Source: Hyphomicrobiales bacterium (GTDB lineage: Bacteria; Pseudomonadota; Alphaproteobacteria; Rhizobiales; Rhizobiaceae). From it: 64,000 nucleotides of DNA. The first letter of the stretch is position 1; the number at the start of each line of letters is the position of its first letter. The translations under genes were made by a program, and so were the position numbers. Under the pieces are notes generated by a model. The model searched no databases, was not told where the DNA came from, and saw only the letters and a list, made by a program, of their open reading frames with translations. The stretch covers positions 62,001 through 126,000 of the forward strand of contig UCKM01000015.1 of NCBI GenBank assembly GCA_900473175.1, given 5' to 3'. Of the stretch, positions 53,295-63,567 are shown piece after piece.

Positions 53295-54962
53295 ATGACC
53301 ATGAGAAGCGTGAAACGCTTCGCGCTAGCCGTTGCATTGGCATCCAGCGTATTCGCTGTTCCGGCGCAAGCTCAAGACAAGAAACCGAACATTGTTATGC
53401 TCATGACCGACGACACCGGATGGAATGATCTCGGTGCCTACTCGGGAGGCGGTGCGGCCCTCGGCCATCCTACGCCGAACCTCGATCGCCTCGCCAGCGA
53501 GGGTGCCATGTTTACATCCTGGTACGGCCAAGCAAGTTGCACTGCGGGCCGTGCCTCGTTCATAACGGGACGCATTCCGATCCGCTCCGCGCTGTCGATC
53601 GTGGTTGCCCCCGGTGACCAAAACGCCCTTCGCAAGGAAACACCGACAATCGCCGAGTTTTTCAGGGACAACGGCTACACGACCTACTTCTCCGGCAAGT
53701 GGCATCTGGGCGACAAGCCCGAAGCATATCCGATCGAGCACGGCTTCGACGAGATGAAGGCGTTCGGCGCGTACTATCCGGGGGTCTATACCTACAGCGA
53801 TACGTCCCCCTGGTTCCATCCGTGGTTTCCCTCGTTCAATAAGGAATACTCCGAAGAATACTTCAAGATCGTCAACATGTTCGAGTGGGAAGGCGTCGCT
53901 GGCCAGCCCGCCAAAAAAGTGAGCGAGATCTCCTGGGACTACCTGTCTACCTTCGACGTCAGGCAGGCAGATTACGCCATCGACTACATCAAAAAGCACG
54001 CAAAAGAAGACAAGCCCTTCTTCATGGACGTAAACTTCATGAAGATGCACAACCCGAACAATCCCGCGCCCAAGTTCGCGGGCCGAACGCATCTCGGCCG
54101 CTACTCGGATTCCGTCATGGAGCTCGACGACAATATTGGCCGAATCGTGGATACCATCCGGGCGGAGGCGCCCAACACGATTGTCATCGTGACTGCCGAC
54201 AACGGCGCCTGGCAAGATGCCTATCCCGATGCTGGAACCCATCCGTTTCGCGGCGAGAAAGGCAGCTCGTTTGAAGCCGGTTGGCGGGTACCGGGCTTGA
54301 TGTGGTGGCCAGATCACATCCCCGCCGGCGCGAAGTACGGTGAAATGATGACGCATATCGACTGTTGGGCGACGCTGGCCACAATGGTCGGCCTCACTCC
54401 GCCGCCTCATGGCGAGTGGAAGGACAACAACGGCAAGCCCATTTATTTCGACAGCATTGACAACAGCGCCTACATCCTGGGTAAGGCTGACCATTCGGCG
54501 CGGCGATCCTGGGTTTATGTCGATGGCGAGAACTTCAACGCGATCCGCGTGGACATCGCCGGGGACCCGAAGGAGCCCTGGGTCAATATCGCCTGGAAAT
54601 ACACCTGGACCGCGAAGGACTCGTGGCTCGGCCCGCAACAGAACCTGGGGTCGATTGGCTCTCTCTACAACCTGACCATGGACCCATTCGAGAAATACGA
54701 CATGGTCTTCAATGGCGCGATGTCATCGCGCCTGCCGAAGAGCTCGCCGGGTCAGTATGCGGGAGAGGACAACGGCTGGGTCCTGTCGCTGGTCTATCCC
54801 GCACTCATCGAGTTCGACCAGTCGGTCATCAAGTATCCAAGCATCAAGCGGTTCCCGGGTGGTGCTTCGGACGACCTGATGCCGAACCTGCAGAACCCGG
54901 AAAACCCCGTGCCTGCGCTGGATCCGAACAACCCACCGCAAACAAAGGCCGGCGGCGGCTGA
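53295..54962 (+). CDS. Sec-exported sulfatase (CTAGR type)
   Basis: 555 residues from the ATG at 53295 (GGAGG 9 bp upstream). The signal peptide ends AVPAQA|QDKK. KPNIVMLMTDD gives Asp39-Asp40. The formylglycine site is C82-T-A-G-R86. Later motifs are GKWHLGD, MKMHNP and TADNGAW. The C-terminal third (YTWTAKDSWLGPQ to the Pro-rich end) resembles that of large arylsulfatases. Same subgroup as the sulfatase at 37485, but exported by Sec, not Tat. Substrate unknown. Confidence 0.92.
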   Translation: MTMRSVKRFALAVALASSVFAVPAQAQDKKPNIVMLMTDDTGWNDLGAYSGGGAALGHPTPNLDRLASEGAMFTSWYGQASCTAGRASFITGRIPIRSALSIVVAPGDQNALRKETPTIAEFFRDNGYTTYFSGKWHLGDKPEAYPIEHGFDEMKAFGAYYPGVYTYSDTSPWFHPWFPSFNKEYSEEYFKIVNMFEWEGVAGQPAKKVSEISWDYLSTFDVRQADYAIDYIKKHAKEDKPFFMDVNFMKMHNPNNPAPKFAGRTHLGRYSDSVMELDDNIGRIVDTIRAEAPNTIVIVTADNGAWQDAYPDAGTHPFRGEKGSSFEAGWRVPGLMWWPDHIPAGAKYGEMMTHIDCWATLATMVGLTPPPHGEWKDNNGKPIYFDSIDNSAYILGKADHSARRSWVYVDGENFNAIRVDIAGDPKEPWVNIAWKYTWTAKDSWLGPQQNLGSIGSLYNLTMDPFEKYDMVFNGAMSSRLPKSSPGQYAGEDNGWVLSLVYPALIEFDQSVIKYPSIKRFPGGASDDLMPNLQNPENPVPALDPNNPPQTKAGGG

Positions 54963-54984
54963 GGATTGTCGTCTATTTCTAACG

Positions 54985-55013
54985 AGGGGCCGCCTCACCA
55001 GGGGCGGCCTCCT
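54985..55013 (+). terminator. GC-rich hairpin after the second sulfatase
   Basis: GAGGGGCCGCC and GGCGGCCTC pair around a short loop, 23 bp past the stop, followed by CTTAC. It fits a terminator though the U run is weak. Confidence 0.6.
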
Positions 55014-55181
55014 TACAACAGAACGGCCGCGAACCATGGAACAGCAACCGAATGCCGTGCCGGTTCCATACAAGCAGCCCCAGCAAATGAGCGATGACTC
55101 TTTTACAGCGCCTGCTACGGCGGGTGCCGGGAGCCTAACGCGGCACAGATCTGCGCCGGTTTTCCGTGCTAAGATTCGGCC

Positions 55182-55388
55182 ATGACCAGCCATCCCATCA
55201 AGCCGCCACCGCAGGAAGGCTTCTACGCCAAGCGCGAGCGCGATCTCATGAACACGCTGCGTTCGAGAGTCACCGGACTCGACGCCAATGCCGACTTCCA
55301 GTCGTTGGTTCTCGAACCCTATCGCGCCGGCTGGGGACTGACGGAAACGTGGCGCGCCATCGAAATGCTAAAGGCCGAACGCAAATAA
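55182..55388 (+). CDS. small hypothetical protein (68 aa)
   Basis: 68 residues, MTSHPIKPPPQEGFYAKRER onward, basic and helical, ending AIEMLKAERK. Its codon pattern is that of a real gene and a hairpin follows. Family unknown. Confidence 0.6.
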   Translation: MTSHPIKPPPQEGFYAKRERDLMNTLRSRVTGLDANADFQSLVLEPYRAGWGLTETWRAIEMLKAERK

Positions 55389-55462
55389 AAGTTGTGATTT
55401 AAAATGGCGACAGCCGGTCGCTGTTGCGAATCCCCAATTTGAGTGACAGAGTAAAACAGCAA

Positions 55463-55495
55463 GAGGGGCAATCGATTTGCGGCCGATCGCCCCTC
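55463..55495 (+). terminator. terminator-like hairpin after the 68-aa gene
   Basis: GAGGGGCAATCG pairs with CGATCGCCCCTC (11 of 12) around a 9-nt loop. No clear U tract follows. Confidence 0.5.
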
Positions 55496-56413
55496 CAGTC
55501 CCCGGAATGGGGGAGCCAACTGAAACGAAGGCCTGCGGTTTTAATAGTCTTTCGCAAAGAGATGCCGCAGGTCTCGTTCAGTAAGCATTACTCTCAATGA
55601 CTCGCATCCACTGCACAAGCCGCTAACGCCGCTATCCCCTGTCGTTCTTTTGTGATCGGCCTAATTGTCCACAGAAGTACAGGTTTCCATGGCTGGCGCG
55701 TCAGTTCGCTGACGAGCGCGTGCAGCTTCTCGCCAACAATGTCAGGCGGATCGTCAATCCGGGTTTTCTTCCAAATAAAGGATCAACGTTGTGTGGTTGA
55801 TGCGGTCCTGCGGCTCATTTTCGCCCAGTTGACGCCGAGCTCTAGAAGCGCGCGAATGGATTTCGCAGGGTGCGGCGTGATTTCACAACATTTCGATCGG
55901 CAGGATTGGCGGCGACGATGTCTTTCAGTACGGGGATCGCCTCGCCATGCCGCCCCCGCTCATCATGACTTGAGCAAGGTGTCCGCCGATGCTGGCGTTG
56001 CGCGCACGGCGGATAGGGGTAGTAGCCGGACTGGGGCTGTAGTCAGAGGGGCCGTAGTCGTTGTCATACAGACGCGTGGCGGCCAACCCCACCGCGACAC
56101 CCGGGCGACGTCTGGCGCGCCGCCTTATCGGCCGCTATGATAGGGTATGCTAGCAGTTGCCGCCTAACCGATTACAACTGGGTGGTCGTCGCTGACGCGC
56201 GCATCGCCGCTGCCGAAACGATCGTTCGCCTCCGTCGAACCTGCCAAAGCCGCCACCTTCACGAAGCGCGGCAGCACGAGGCAGCAGCACGGCGAGGAAG
56301 GACGACTTTTCAGAAAGGCAACGCGGTGTAGCTTTCGGACGAAAAAATTGGTCCACGACGGGGAACGGCGCCGCGATGGCGAGCTCATCCGGCGCTAGAC
56401 GGGAGAAGGTATT
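55496..56413. other. gene-free, probably decayed stretch
   Basis: 918 bp with no convincing coding frame. The minus strand at about 56110-55960 hints at a Gly/Tyr/Pro-rich protein remnant (GLAATRLYDNDYGPSDYSP) broken by frame changes. The last 20 bp hold the GGGAGAAGG ribosome site of the next gene. Confidence 0.45.
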
Positions 56414-57238
56414 TTGAGATTGCTGACGCGCCTTTGCCAGAGGATTCTGGTTTTCTTTCTGGGCGTAGTTAGCGTTTGGCTGATAGTCTTCGTCGTTTTC
56501 GATACTGCCGACCACAGACTTCCATGGGTCCTGGCGGTGAGTCTTACGTATTGCTTGGCTGCCTATGTTATTTTGCCAAACGTGGTCCGAATGGGCCTGA
56601 AGGTTCTTCACCGCAGACTTATCCCCAGATACACGACCACCGGAGATGGTCTGCCCGGCGATCCTGTAAATCTCGTCCTCATCGGCACTCTTCAACAACT
56701 CTGCGAAGCCTTTGCAACAGCGGGTTGGTCCACGGCCGACCGTTTGGGGATGGCAAGCTCGTGGCGAATGATACGAGCGTTTCTGCTGAACTCCGCCTAT
56801 CCCACCGCACCTTTCAGCACTCTCTATCTCTTTGGGCGACGGCAGGACATAGGTTTCCAAGAGCCCATTGATAACAGCCCGCGTAAGCGCCATCACATCC
56901 GTTTTTGGGCCCTCAGCCTCGACCATTCCGAGGACGATATGGGCGCAGCGAGCTTCTGGTTCAATACGGACAAACCGTCGGCCGGCCAGCGCGTACTATG
57001 GGTTGGGGCGGGCACCAGAGATATTGGATTTTCTCTAACTTGGCTGACGTTCCAAGTTACACATGCTACCGATTCGGATACGAATGCCGAGCGCGACCAC
57101 ATAGTCGGTGAGTTGAGAGCAAAGCGAGTGATCGGGGATGTCGCGTTGCACCAATGTGGTTCACGTTTGCAGACTGGAAAGGTCAATCATTACGTTACCG
57201 ATGGTGAGATCGCGTTCGCCAGCTTGATAGAAAAATGA
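56414..57238 (+). CDS. LssY C-terminal-domain membrane protein
   Basis: 274 residues from a TTG at 56414 (GGGAGAAGG upstream). Two N-terminal helices (about 8-30 and 36-57) anchor it. Residues about 75-270 form the LssY_C domain: DPVNLVLIGTLQQLCEAFATAGW, LYLFGRRQDIGFQ and WVGAGTRDIG. In Legionella, LssY belongs to the lss secretion locus; the function of the domain is not known. Confidence 0.82.
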   Translation: MRLLTRLCQRILVFFLGVVSVWLIVFVVFDTADHRLPWVLAVSLTYCLAAYVILPNVVRMGLKVLHRRLIPRYTTTGDGLPGDPVNLVLIGTLQQLCEAFATAGWSTADRLGMASSWRMIRAFLLNSAYPTAPFSTLYLFGRRQDIGFQEPIDNSPRKRHHIRFWALSLDHSEDDMGAASFWFNTDKPSAGQRVLWVGAGTRDIGFSLTWLTFQVTHATDSDTNAERDHIVGELRAKRVIGDVALHQCGSRLQTGKVNHYVTDGEIAFASLIEK

Positions 57239-57535
57239 ACAAGGATCCGTGATCGGAAGTCACCGGATCTGACCCGGTTTCTGGTCCAGGAAGCTGGGCT
57301 TCCGGTCATCGAAATCCTCGACGTGATTTTCCGGCATCGAGGAAAATGATCAAAAGCACCGTACGCCATTTCATCCTGCTTCACCTCAACAGCGTTTTGC
57401 AATAGAACCGCTCGCACTGTACCTCTATCCTGGCACCATCGCCGCTCTCCCTTGGGTTCGAGAATCAGTGCGCTGGGATCGGGGGGCAGCGAAGCCGGCA
57501 GTTGAGCTCGAAACCGAACGAGCGGAGAAAACTCG

Positions 57536-58618
57536 ATGAGAATTGCGCAACCAGCCGCGTTCTGGATTGTGGTCTCAGTGGTCGCTTTGGTTACGCTGGT
57601 GCTGTTGCGCCAAATCCTGCTGCCGTTCGTCGTCGGTGCATTGCTCGCCTATCTGCTCGTTCCGGCGGTCGACAGGTTGGAGCGGTTCGGGATTGGTCGT
57701 TCGTTTGCAGCTCTGGCCGTCTTCCTGCCGCTGGTTGCGGGTTTTATCGCCTTTCTCCTGGTGATGCTCCCGGCCATCATTGGCGAGCTCAGATTTTTTG
57801 TTGAGGAATTTCCCCGCTACGTCGCGCGACTCCAGTCGCTCATGACCGATGCAAGCGGCCCTTGGCTGCACAGTGTCATGGGCGACGAGCTTCATATCGA
57901 GCAATCCTCCGCCGATGTCGCGAGGACGATGAGCAGCACCTGGCTTGATGGCTTCCTTCGCTCGTTATGGTCGGGCGGACTGGCCTTGTTCTCCCTTCTC
58001 TCGCTGCTCGTCGTCACGCCGATCATCGCCATCTATCTCGCAATTGACTGGCAACGAATGATTGCGACGGTTGATGGCTGGCTTCCTCCGGCGCACCGCG
58101 ACGATATTCGGGCGCTTGGGCGCGAGATCCACGTTACGGTCGCTGGCTTTGTGCGTGGGCAGGTCGTCATCTGTCTCGTGCTCGCCGTGCTTTATGCGAC
58201 GGCCGTGAAGGTGACTGGGCTCAACCATGCCATTTTGATCGGCATTACGGCAGGCCTCATCAGTTTTATACCCTACCTCGGGGCCGCCACCGGTATCTTG
58301 GTGTCGGTGTGCGTTGCCACGGCCCAGTTCTGGCCGAATTGGGTACCCGTCACTGTTGTGGGGGGCATCTTCATCGTCGGAGAAATGCTTGCCGATTATG
58401 TGCTGTCGCCGCGCGTCATCGGTCGTCGCGTCAAACTCAACCCAGTCTGGATGATGTTTGCGCTGTTCGCCTTTGGATGGCTGTTCGGCTTCATCGGATT
58501 GTTGTTGGCGATACCGATCGCGGCATCGTTGGGCGTGATCCTGCGGTTCGCGAGGCGGCAGTCTCTAGCAGGCTCGGGTCACCACGCCTCTGACGGGCTG
58601 CCTGGCCCGGAACGATGA
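57536..58618 (+). CDS. AI-2E-family (PerM/TqsA-like) transporter
   Basis: 360 residues with GGAGAAAA before the ATG. Eight hydrophobic helices arranged as in the AI-2E transporter family, with LLRQILLPFVVGALLAYLLVP at the start and GLISFIPYLGAATGI in the conserved core. The family covers quorum-signal exporters, permeases and Na+/H+ antiporters, so the substrate is open. No partner gene is adjacent. The 297 bp upstream hold nothing clear. Confidence 0.88.
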   Translation: MRIAQPAAFWIVVSVVALVTLVLLRQILLPFVVGALLAYLLVPAVDRLERFGIGRSFAALAVFLPLVAGFIAFLLVMLPAIIGELRFFVEEFPRYVARLQSLMTDASGPWLHSVMGDELHIEQSSADVARTMSSTWLDGFLRSLWSGGLALFSLLSLLVVTPIIAIYLAIDWQRMIATVDGWLPPAHRDDIRALGREIHVTVAGFVRGQVVICLVLAVLYATAVKVTGLNHAILIGITAGLISFIPYLGAATGILVSVCVATAQFWPNWVPVTVVGGIFIVGEMLADYVLSPRVIGRRVKLNPVWMMFALFAFGWLFGFIGLLLAIPIAASLGVILRFARRQSLAGSGHHASDGLPGPER

Positions 58619-59175
58619 ACCGGCGCTGGACCCGATATGCTGCAAGGCGTATTGGCACTCCGCAGTATGCCCTTGTTGCACCACGTCAATGACAGAGGCA
58701 TCCACCCTATAGTCAACGCCCAGCGTCCTGTGGAAAGCCGAGCCGATACTGCAGATGAACGCTGCTGTGGTCGCGCCGTTAGGAAAGTCCGCTCCCGCCA
58801 AGCGAGGCGACATCGAATACCACCACGGCAGGGGACCGCTTAGGGCCATAAGCGGACCACCTGGCGTTACGGGCTACAGTCTTAATTTTTCGCGCGTGCT
58901 GCCGACTGCGTTGAAGAGTGCAGCGGTAGTGTTGGTTTGCGCCGCGGAGCTGAATAGCGCGCCCGCCGCATCCCGCGAGCCATGACGTCGCAGTCCGCGT
59001 AAATCCGGAAAAAAACCCCGAGCGACGCAGACATTGCGGCAGGTCGAACCGAGCTTCAGCCTTAGCTTAACTAGCCAAGCGATGCTTTCTGTTCGATAGT
59101 GTCAGCGTACTCGGCCGTTACATTGCGGCGGGTCGTCAAATCTTGGAACAACGATCAACACGAAGGGGTAGCGTT
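58619..59175. other. intergenic region without a recognisable gene
   Basis: 557 bp. Short frames have no starts with ribosome sites or known motifs. The end carries the leader of the alpha/beta hydrolase gene. Confidence 0.5.
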
Positions 59176-59852
59176 ATGGCAATCAATACGGTCGTTCTCG
59201 TGCATGGCGCTTTCGCCGACGGCTCTTGCTGGACAAAGGTAATCCCGCTGCTCACGAAGCGTGGATTCAAGGCAATCGCCGTTCAAAATCCTCTCAGCTC
59301 ACTGGCGGACGATGTTGCAGCTGTACACCGGGTTATCGGGATGCAGAAGGGTCCGGTTCTCCTGGTCGGCCACTCCTGGGGCGGCGCCGTAATCACCGCA
59401 ACCATCCACAGGTGAAGGGCCTCGTCTATATCGCGGCAGGCGCACCGGACAGCGGGCAGTCGTTCGCCGACTGGTGGAAGGACTATACGCCCGCGCCTGG
59501 CGCGGCCGAAATCAAGCCGTATGGAGAGGGCTATGTTGCCTTGACGCCCGAAGGGGTTCGACGGCACTTCGTGCAGGACATCCCGCCGGATGAGTCCGAT
59601 CTCGTGTATGCGACCCAAGGCCCGCTGGCAGTCAAATGCTTCGGCGACAAGATTAGCAAGGCAGCATGGCGGTCCAAGCCGAACTGGTACATCGTCGCAG
59701 CGCAAGACGAGACCATTCCTCCGGCTGTCGAGCGCGATTCTGCGAATCGGATGGGCGCCGAGACAATCGTACTGGAAAGCTCGCACGTCCCGATGCTTTC
59801 TCAGCCCGATGTCGTCGCGGAATTTATCATAAAAGCGGCATCGTCGCTGTAG
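59176..59852 (+). pseudogene. alpha/beta hydrolase with one frameshift
   Basis: From the ATG at 59176: AINTVVLVHGAFADGSCW gives the oxyanion His-Gly, and GHSWGG carries the nucleophile Ser67. At about 59405 the frame ends (TIHR stop at 59413). The continuation lies in another frame: HPQVKGLVYIAAGAPDSGQSF, then AQDETIPPAV with the acid Asp and SSHVPMLSQPDVV with the catalytic His. All three catalytic residues survive, so the break is small and recent. The intact protein would have about 225-235 residues. Confidence 0.85.
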
Positions 59853-60097
59853 GGAGAGCAGAATGGGGCCGCCAAAGCGACCCCATGTTCCAGACTCTCG
59901 GTATGATTGCAGCCATGCCAATGCGGAAATGATTCCCCACTTTAAGGACGACGATTTTGCATTCTCCCGCCGGATCTACGAATTCTCTTCGCATATCCTG
60001 CGAAAGCTTCACCAATTATCGGTGGTGCCCCACCTCCTCAATCTCTTCATCCAACACCAACTGACCTGGTTCACGCAACCGAGAACGAAAGGATAAG

Positions 60098-61114
60098 ATG
60101 ATGACTCTCAAGGATATTCTGCCGAGCAAGCTCGGTTTTGGCGCAGCCCCGCTCGGCAACATGTTCCGCGATATTCCGGAGGAAGAGGCTTTGGCAACCG
60201 TCGACGCCGCCTGGCATGATGGCATTCGCTATTACGACAATGCGCCGTTCTATGGCGCCGGCCTCGCAGAGATCCGCATGGGCGTGGCGCTTGCGAATAA
60301 GCCGCGCGACCAATTTGTAATCAGCACCAAGGTTGGCCGGGTCATCCTCGACGAGATCGAGGATGTCAGCGCCCGCGACCTCGGTGAGAAGGGTGATGTT
60401 TTCTAATACGGCCGTCCGAACAAGATCGTCAACGACTACTCAGAAGATGCCACCCTACGCTCGATCGAGGACAGCCTGAAGCGGCTCAACACCGATCACA
60501 TCGAGATCGCCTGGGTCCATGACGTCGCCCAGGATTTTTACGGTGACGAGTGGCTCAGCGTTTTCGAAAGCGCACGCAAGGGCGCCTTTAGGGCACTCGA
60601 CCGGCTGCGCGATGAAGGTGTGATCAAGGCCTGGGGCCTCGGTGTCAATCGTGTCGAGCCGATCGAACTGCTGCTCGCGCTGGAGTGCCCGCGCCCGGAT
60701 GGCTTCCTGCTCGCTGGTCGCTACACGCTGCTCGACCATGACCGTGCGCTTCAGCGCGTCATGCCAGAGGTTGCCGAACGCGGACTCGGTATCGTCGTAG
60801 GCGGTCCTTACAGTTCCGGCGCGCTGGTGGGCGGCCCGAACTTCGAGTATGCCCCGGTAACGCCTGCAATCCTCGACAAGGTGGCGCGGATCAAGGCGAT
60901 CGCCGATCGCCATGGTGTGACGATGAAGGCGGCAGGACTGCAATTCTCTCTCGCCAATCCGGCCGTCGCAGCCGCCATTCCCGGTGCGAGCAAGCCGGAG
61001 CGCATCGCGGAGGATCGTGCCGGGCTCGAAGAGGCAATCCCGGCGGATTTCTGGCGCGAGATACGCAAGGCCGGCCTCGTCAATCCGAATGCCCCCCTTC
61101 CCCTCGCGGTCTGA
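60098..61114 (+). pseudogene. aldo/keto reductase (D-threo-aldose 1-dehydrogenase-like) with one nonsense codon
   Basis: One frame runs through the whole family length (338 codons) except a TAA at 60404-60406, after DLGEKGDVF. The start LPSKLGFGAAPLGNMF, DNAPFYGAG (catalytic Tyr), STKVGR (Lys), HIEIAWVHD (His) and the C-terminal NADP region IPGASKPERI are all intact. Relatives oxidise L-fucose or D-threo-aldoses. An ATG at 60620 could give only the C-terminal half. AGGATAAG precedes the start. Confidence 0.88.
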
Positions 61115-61412
61115 AGGCGTGAACTCCCCGAAAGAGCCTTGCTTAGGTGGCACTTAACCTGCGTCAAAACCCATTGGACGTCGATGGCTGCTATTGATGA
61201 CGCCGCGTCGGTGGCTTCCTCGGATTCTCTCAGAGAAGCAATTGTTTTTAGATCAGGCCGTGAGGTCTGCTTTGGGCCCGACAGCGGACGAGCTACGAAA
61301 GGGCTTGAAAGGACACGAACTGCTGACGCACTATCGGCGCTCTCGGAGAGTTGAGTTCTGCTCTGGCCCATTATGCGATTTCCGAAGCGCACATATCAAA
61401 AACATTGTGTAA

Positions 61413-61438
61413 ACGGTTCCCACGAGCTTGGGAACCGT
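61413..61438. terminator. perfect 10-bp hairpin in the 61.1-61.6 kb intergenic region
   Basis: ACGGTTCCCA / TGGGAACCGT with loop CGAGCT, between the ends of the converging aldo/keto reductase and zwf genes. No U tract, so termination is uncertain. The rest of 61115-61574 shows no gene. Confidence 0.5.
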
Positions 61439-61574
61439 AATCGATCTTATGTTGCTTTAGAGCCATCATATTGAAGCCTCTCATCAAGCTTTACGTCCAG
61501 CAGCCTTGGCGAAGAGACTATATGAATAGTTCCATGACATTCTGGTCGCCTGGAAATGTTGACAAGGCCGCCGA

Positions 61575-63032
61575 CTATTCCTTCGCCGAATCTCGCCAAG
61601 CCCGCTCGAACGGCAGGCGCCAGGCATGAGGCGCGATGAGCTGGTGGATCGATTTCGGCCCCCAGCCGCCCTGATCATAGAGGCGCACCGGCGGCGGGTT
61701 TTCCAAGAGGGGTTGCGAGAGTTCCCAAAGCCGCTCTATACCCTCGGCGGTGGTAAACAGCATGTGATCGCCACGCATGGCGTCGAGGATCAGGCGCTCG
61801 TAGGCCTCGAGCACTTCGCCGATCAGACCGGTTTCGCTCATGGCGAACTGCAACGACAGCTTGTCGAGCCTGAAGCCTGGGCCGGGTCGCTTGCCATAGA
61901 AGGACAGCGAGACCTTTGAGGCATCAGCAAGGTCGAACGTAAGGTGGTCCGGCCCTTGCGCCCCAACGCCCGAGCCGGCCGGGAACATCGATTTGGGTGG
62001 CTCTCGGAAGGCGATCGAGATGATGCGCTGGCCCTCCGCAAGACGTTTTCCCGTGCGCAGGAAGAAGGGCACGCCCGCCCAGCGCCAGTTGTCGATGGCA
62101 CATTTGAGGGCGATGAAGGTATCGGTGTCGCTCTCCGGATCAACCCCCGGCTCCTTGCGGTAGCCGATGTATTGGCCGCGCACAACATTGCGTGGCTCAA
62201 TCGGCAGCATGGAGCGGAACACTTTGTTCTTTTCCTCCGAGATCGGCGCCGGCTCCAAGGCCGTGGGCGGCTCCATCGCCATAAAGGCTAGGATCTGAAA
62301 GAGGTGGGTCACCACCATGTCGCGATAGGCGCCCGTCGTCTCGTAGAAGGCCGCGCGAGTGGATAGCCCCAGCGTCTCCGGAACGTCGATCTGCACATGG
62401 TCTATGAAGTTGCGGTTCCAGATTGGCTCGAAAAGTCCGTTGGCGAAGCGGAAAGCGAGGATGTTCTGCGCCGGTTCCTTGCCGAGAAAGTGGTCGATAC
62501 GGAAAATCTGCTTTTCGTCGAAAACCTCGTGCAGTCTCTTGTTCAGTTCCATCGCACTGACAAGGTCCGTGCCGAACGGCTTTTCCATAATGATGCGGCA
62601 ACCCTCAACGAGCTTCGCCTCAGCAAGGAGTCGCACGGCCGGAAGCGCCGCCCTCGGCGGCACGGAGAGATAATGCACGCGCCGCGTTTCTGGCCCAAGC
62701 GCCTCCTCTGCCCTGTTCACCGCTTCCTTCAGCAAGTCCGCGCCGGCAGAAAGCGAGACATAGTCAAGCGATGAGGAGAAATCTTCCCATTCGGTCTCGG
62801 TGAATTTGCGGGTCAGGAACGTGCTGAGCGACTCGCGTGCGATGGCGCGGAAACCGTCGGCATCGATCTCATCAAGCGAGACACCGACGATGCGGCACCC
62901 GGGGATAAAGCCAGCCTTAATGAGATGGAACAGGCCCGGCAACAGCTTGCGTCGGGAGAGATCGCCCGTTGCGCCGAAGAGGACGACGACCTGCGGATAG
63001 CCGGGTCCGACCCGAGTGAAATTCCTTTGCAC
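61575..63032 (-). CDS. zwf: glucose-6-phosphate 1-dehydrogenase
   Basis: 485 residues from a GTG at 63032 (GGGGAACGGG upstream). GATGDLSRRK is the NADP fingerprint; RIDHFLGKE is the active-site signature with the catalytic His; EKPFGTDL is also conserved. It makes 6-phosphogluconolactone and NADPH, feeding the Entner-Doudoroff or pentose-phosphate path. pgl and edd, often its neighbours, are not here, so this may be an accessory copy. Confidence 0.95.
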   Translation of the reverse strand: MQRNFTRVGPGYPQVVVLFGATGDLSRRKLLPGLFHLIKAGFIPGCRIVGVSLDEIDADGFRAIARESLSTFLTRKFTETEWEDFSSSLDYVSLSAGADLLKEAVNRAEEALGPETRRVHYLSVPPRAALPAVRLLAEAKLVEGCRIIMEKPFGTDLVSAMELNKRLHEVFDEKQIFRIDHFLGKEPAQNILAFRFANGLFEPIWNRNFIDHVQIDVPETLGLSTRAAFYETTGAYRDMVVTHLFQILAFMAMEPPTALEPAPISEEKNKVFRSMLPIEPRNVVRGQYIGYRKEPGVDPESDTDTFIALKCAIDNWRWAGVPFFLRTGKRLAEGQRIISIAFREPPKSMFPAGSGVGAQGPDHLTFDLADASKVSLSFYGKRPGPGFRLDKLSLQFAMSETGLIGEVLEAYERLILDAMRGDHMLFTTAEGIERLWELSQPLLENPPPVRLYDQGGWGPKSIHQLIAPHAWRLPFERAWRDSAKE

Positions 63033-63567
63033 AGTGCCCGTTCCCCTTTCTGCTGTTGCGCCCAGCCCTGCACCTGTGTGGCAGGCTGCCCTGATGCTTG
63101 AGGCCCCGCGGCATGCGCTCACCCGATCGAAGGCTGAATAGAGACATGAATTACCCAGTCGATCAAGGATTTACGGGACTCTCCATCCCTCAGGCGCTCA
63201 ATCAATCCGGAGCAGGGGCGCGGTGGCGAATCGCGCCACGGCCAAGACAATCGAGGAAGCCACGGTTTCCGTGCCCACCAACTAGCGAAACACCACCAGC
63301 GACTTCGACGCCGCCCTTGGAGAGGCTCAAAGAGCAGTGTTTCTTTGTGGTAATGCAACGCATTGCTCTCGAACGACAATGCCAGATTGTAGGCCTGCCG
63401 ACGAATGCCGCTCGTCGGTGCGCCCCAAACTCGGCCGCACGACCGTTATCGGCGCAACTGCGACCCGCGTTGTACTGCGTCATGTCCGCTTTTTGCAGCA
63501 CCAGCGATCGGTGGCTCGATGACCATTATGACGGCGCGAAGCGGAGGTCGGCGACTCAGGCGAAGGG
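63033..63567. other. intergenic region between zwf and the YCII-like gene
   Basis: 535 bp upstream of zwf. Several short overlapping frames exist on both strands, none with domain similarity or ribosome site. Nothing else seen. Confidence 0.45.

Noticed and set aside
53325-54638. 437-codon minus-strand frame over the second sulfatase
   Set aside because: Same reason; no domain-like sequence and no start signal.
55652-56140. 162-codon plus-strand frame
   Set aside because: No ribosome site or conserved motif; the minus strand shows better hints of a decayed protein. Treated as non-coding.
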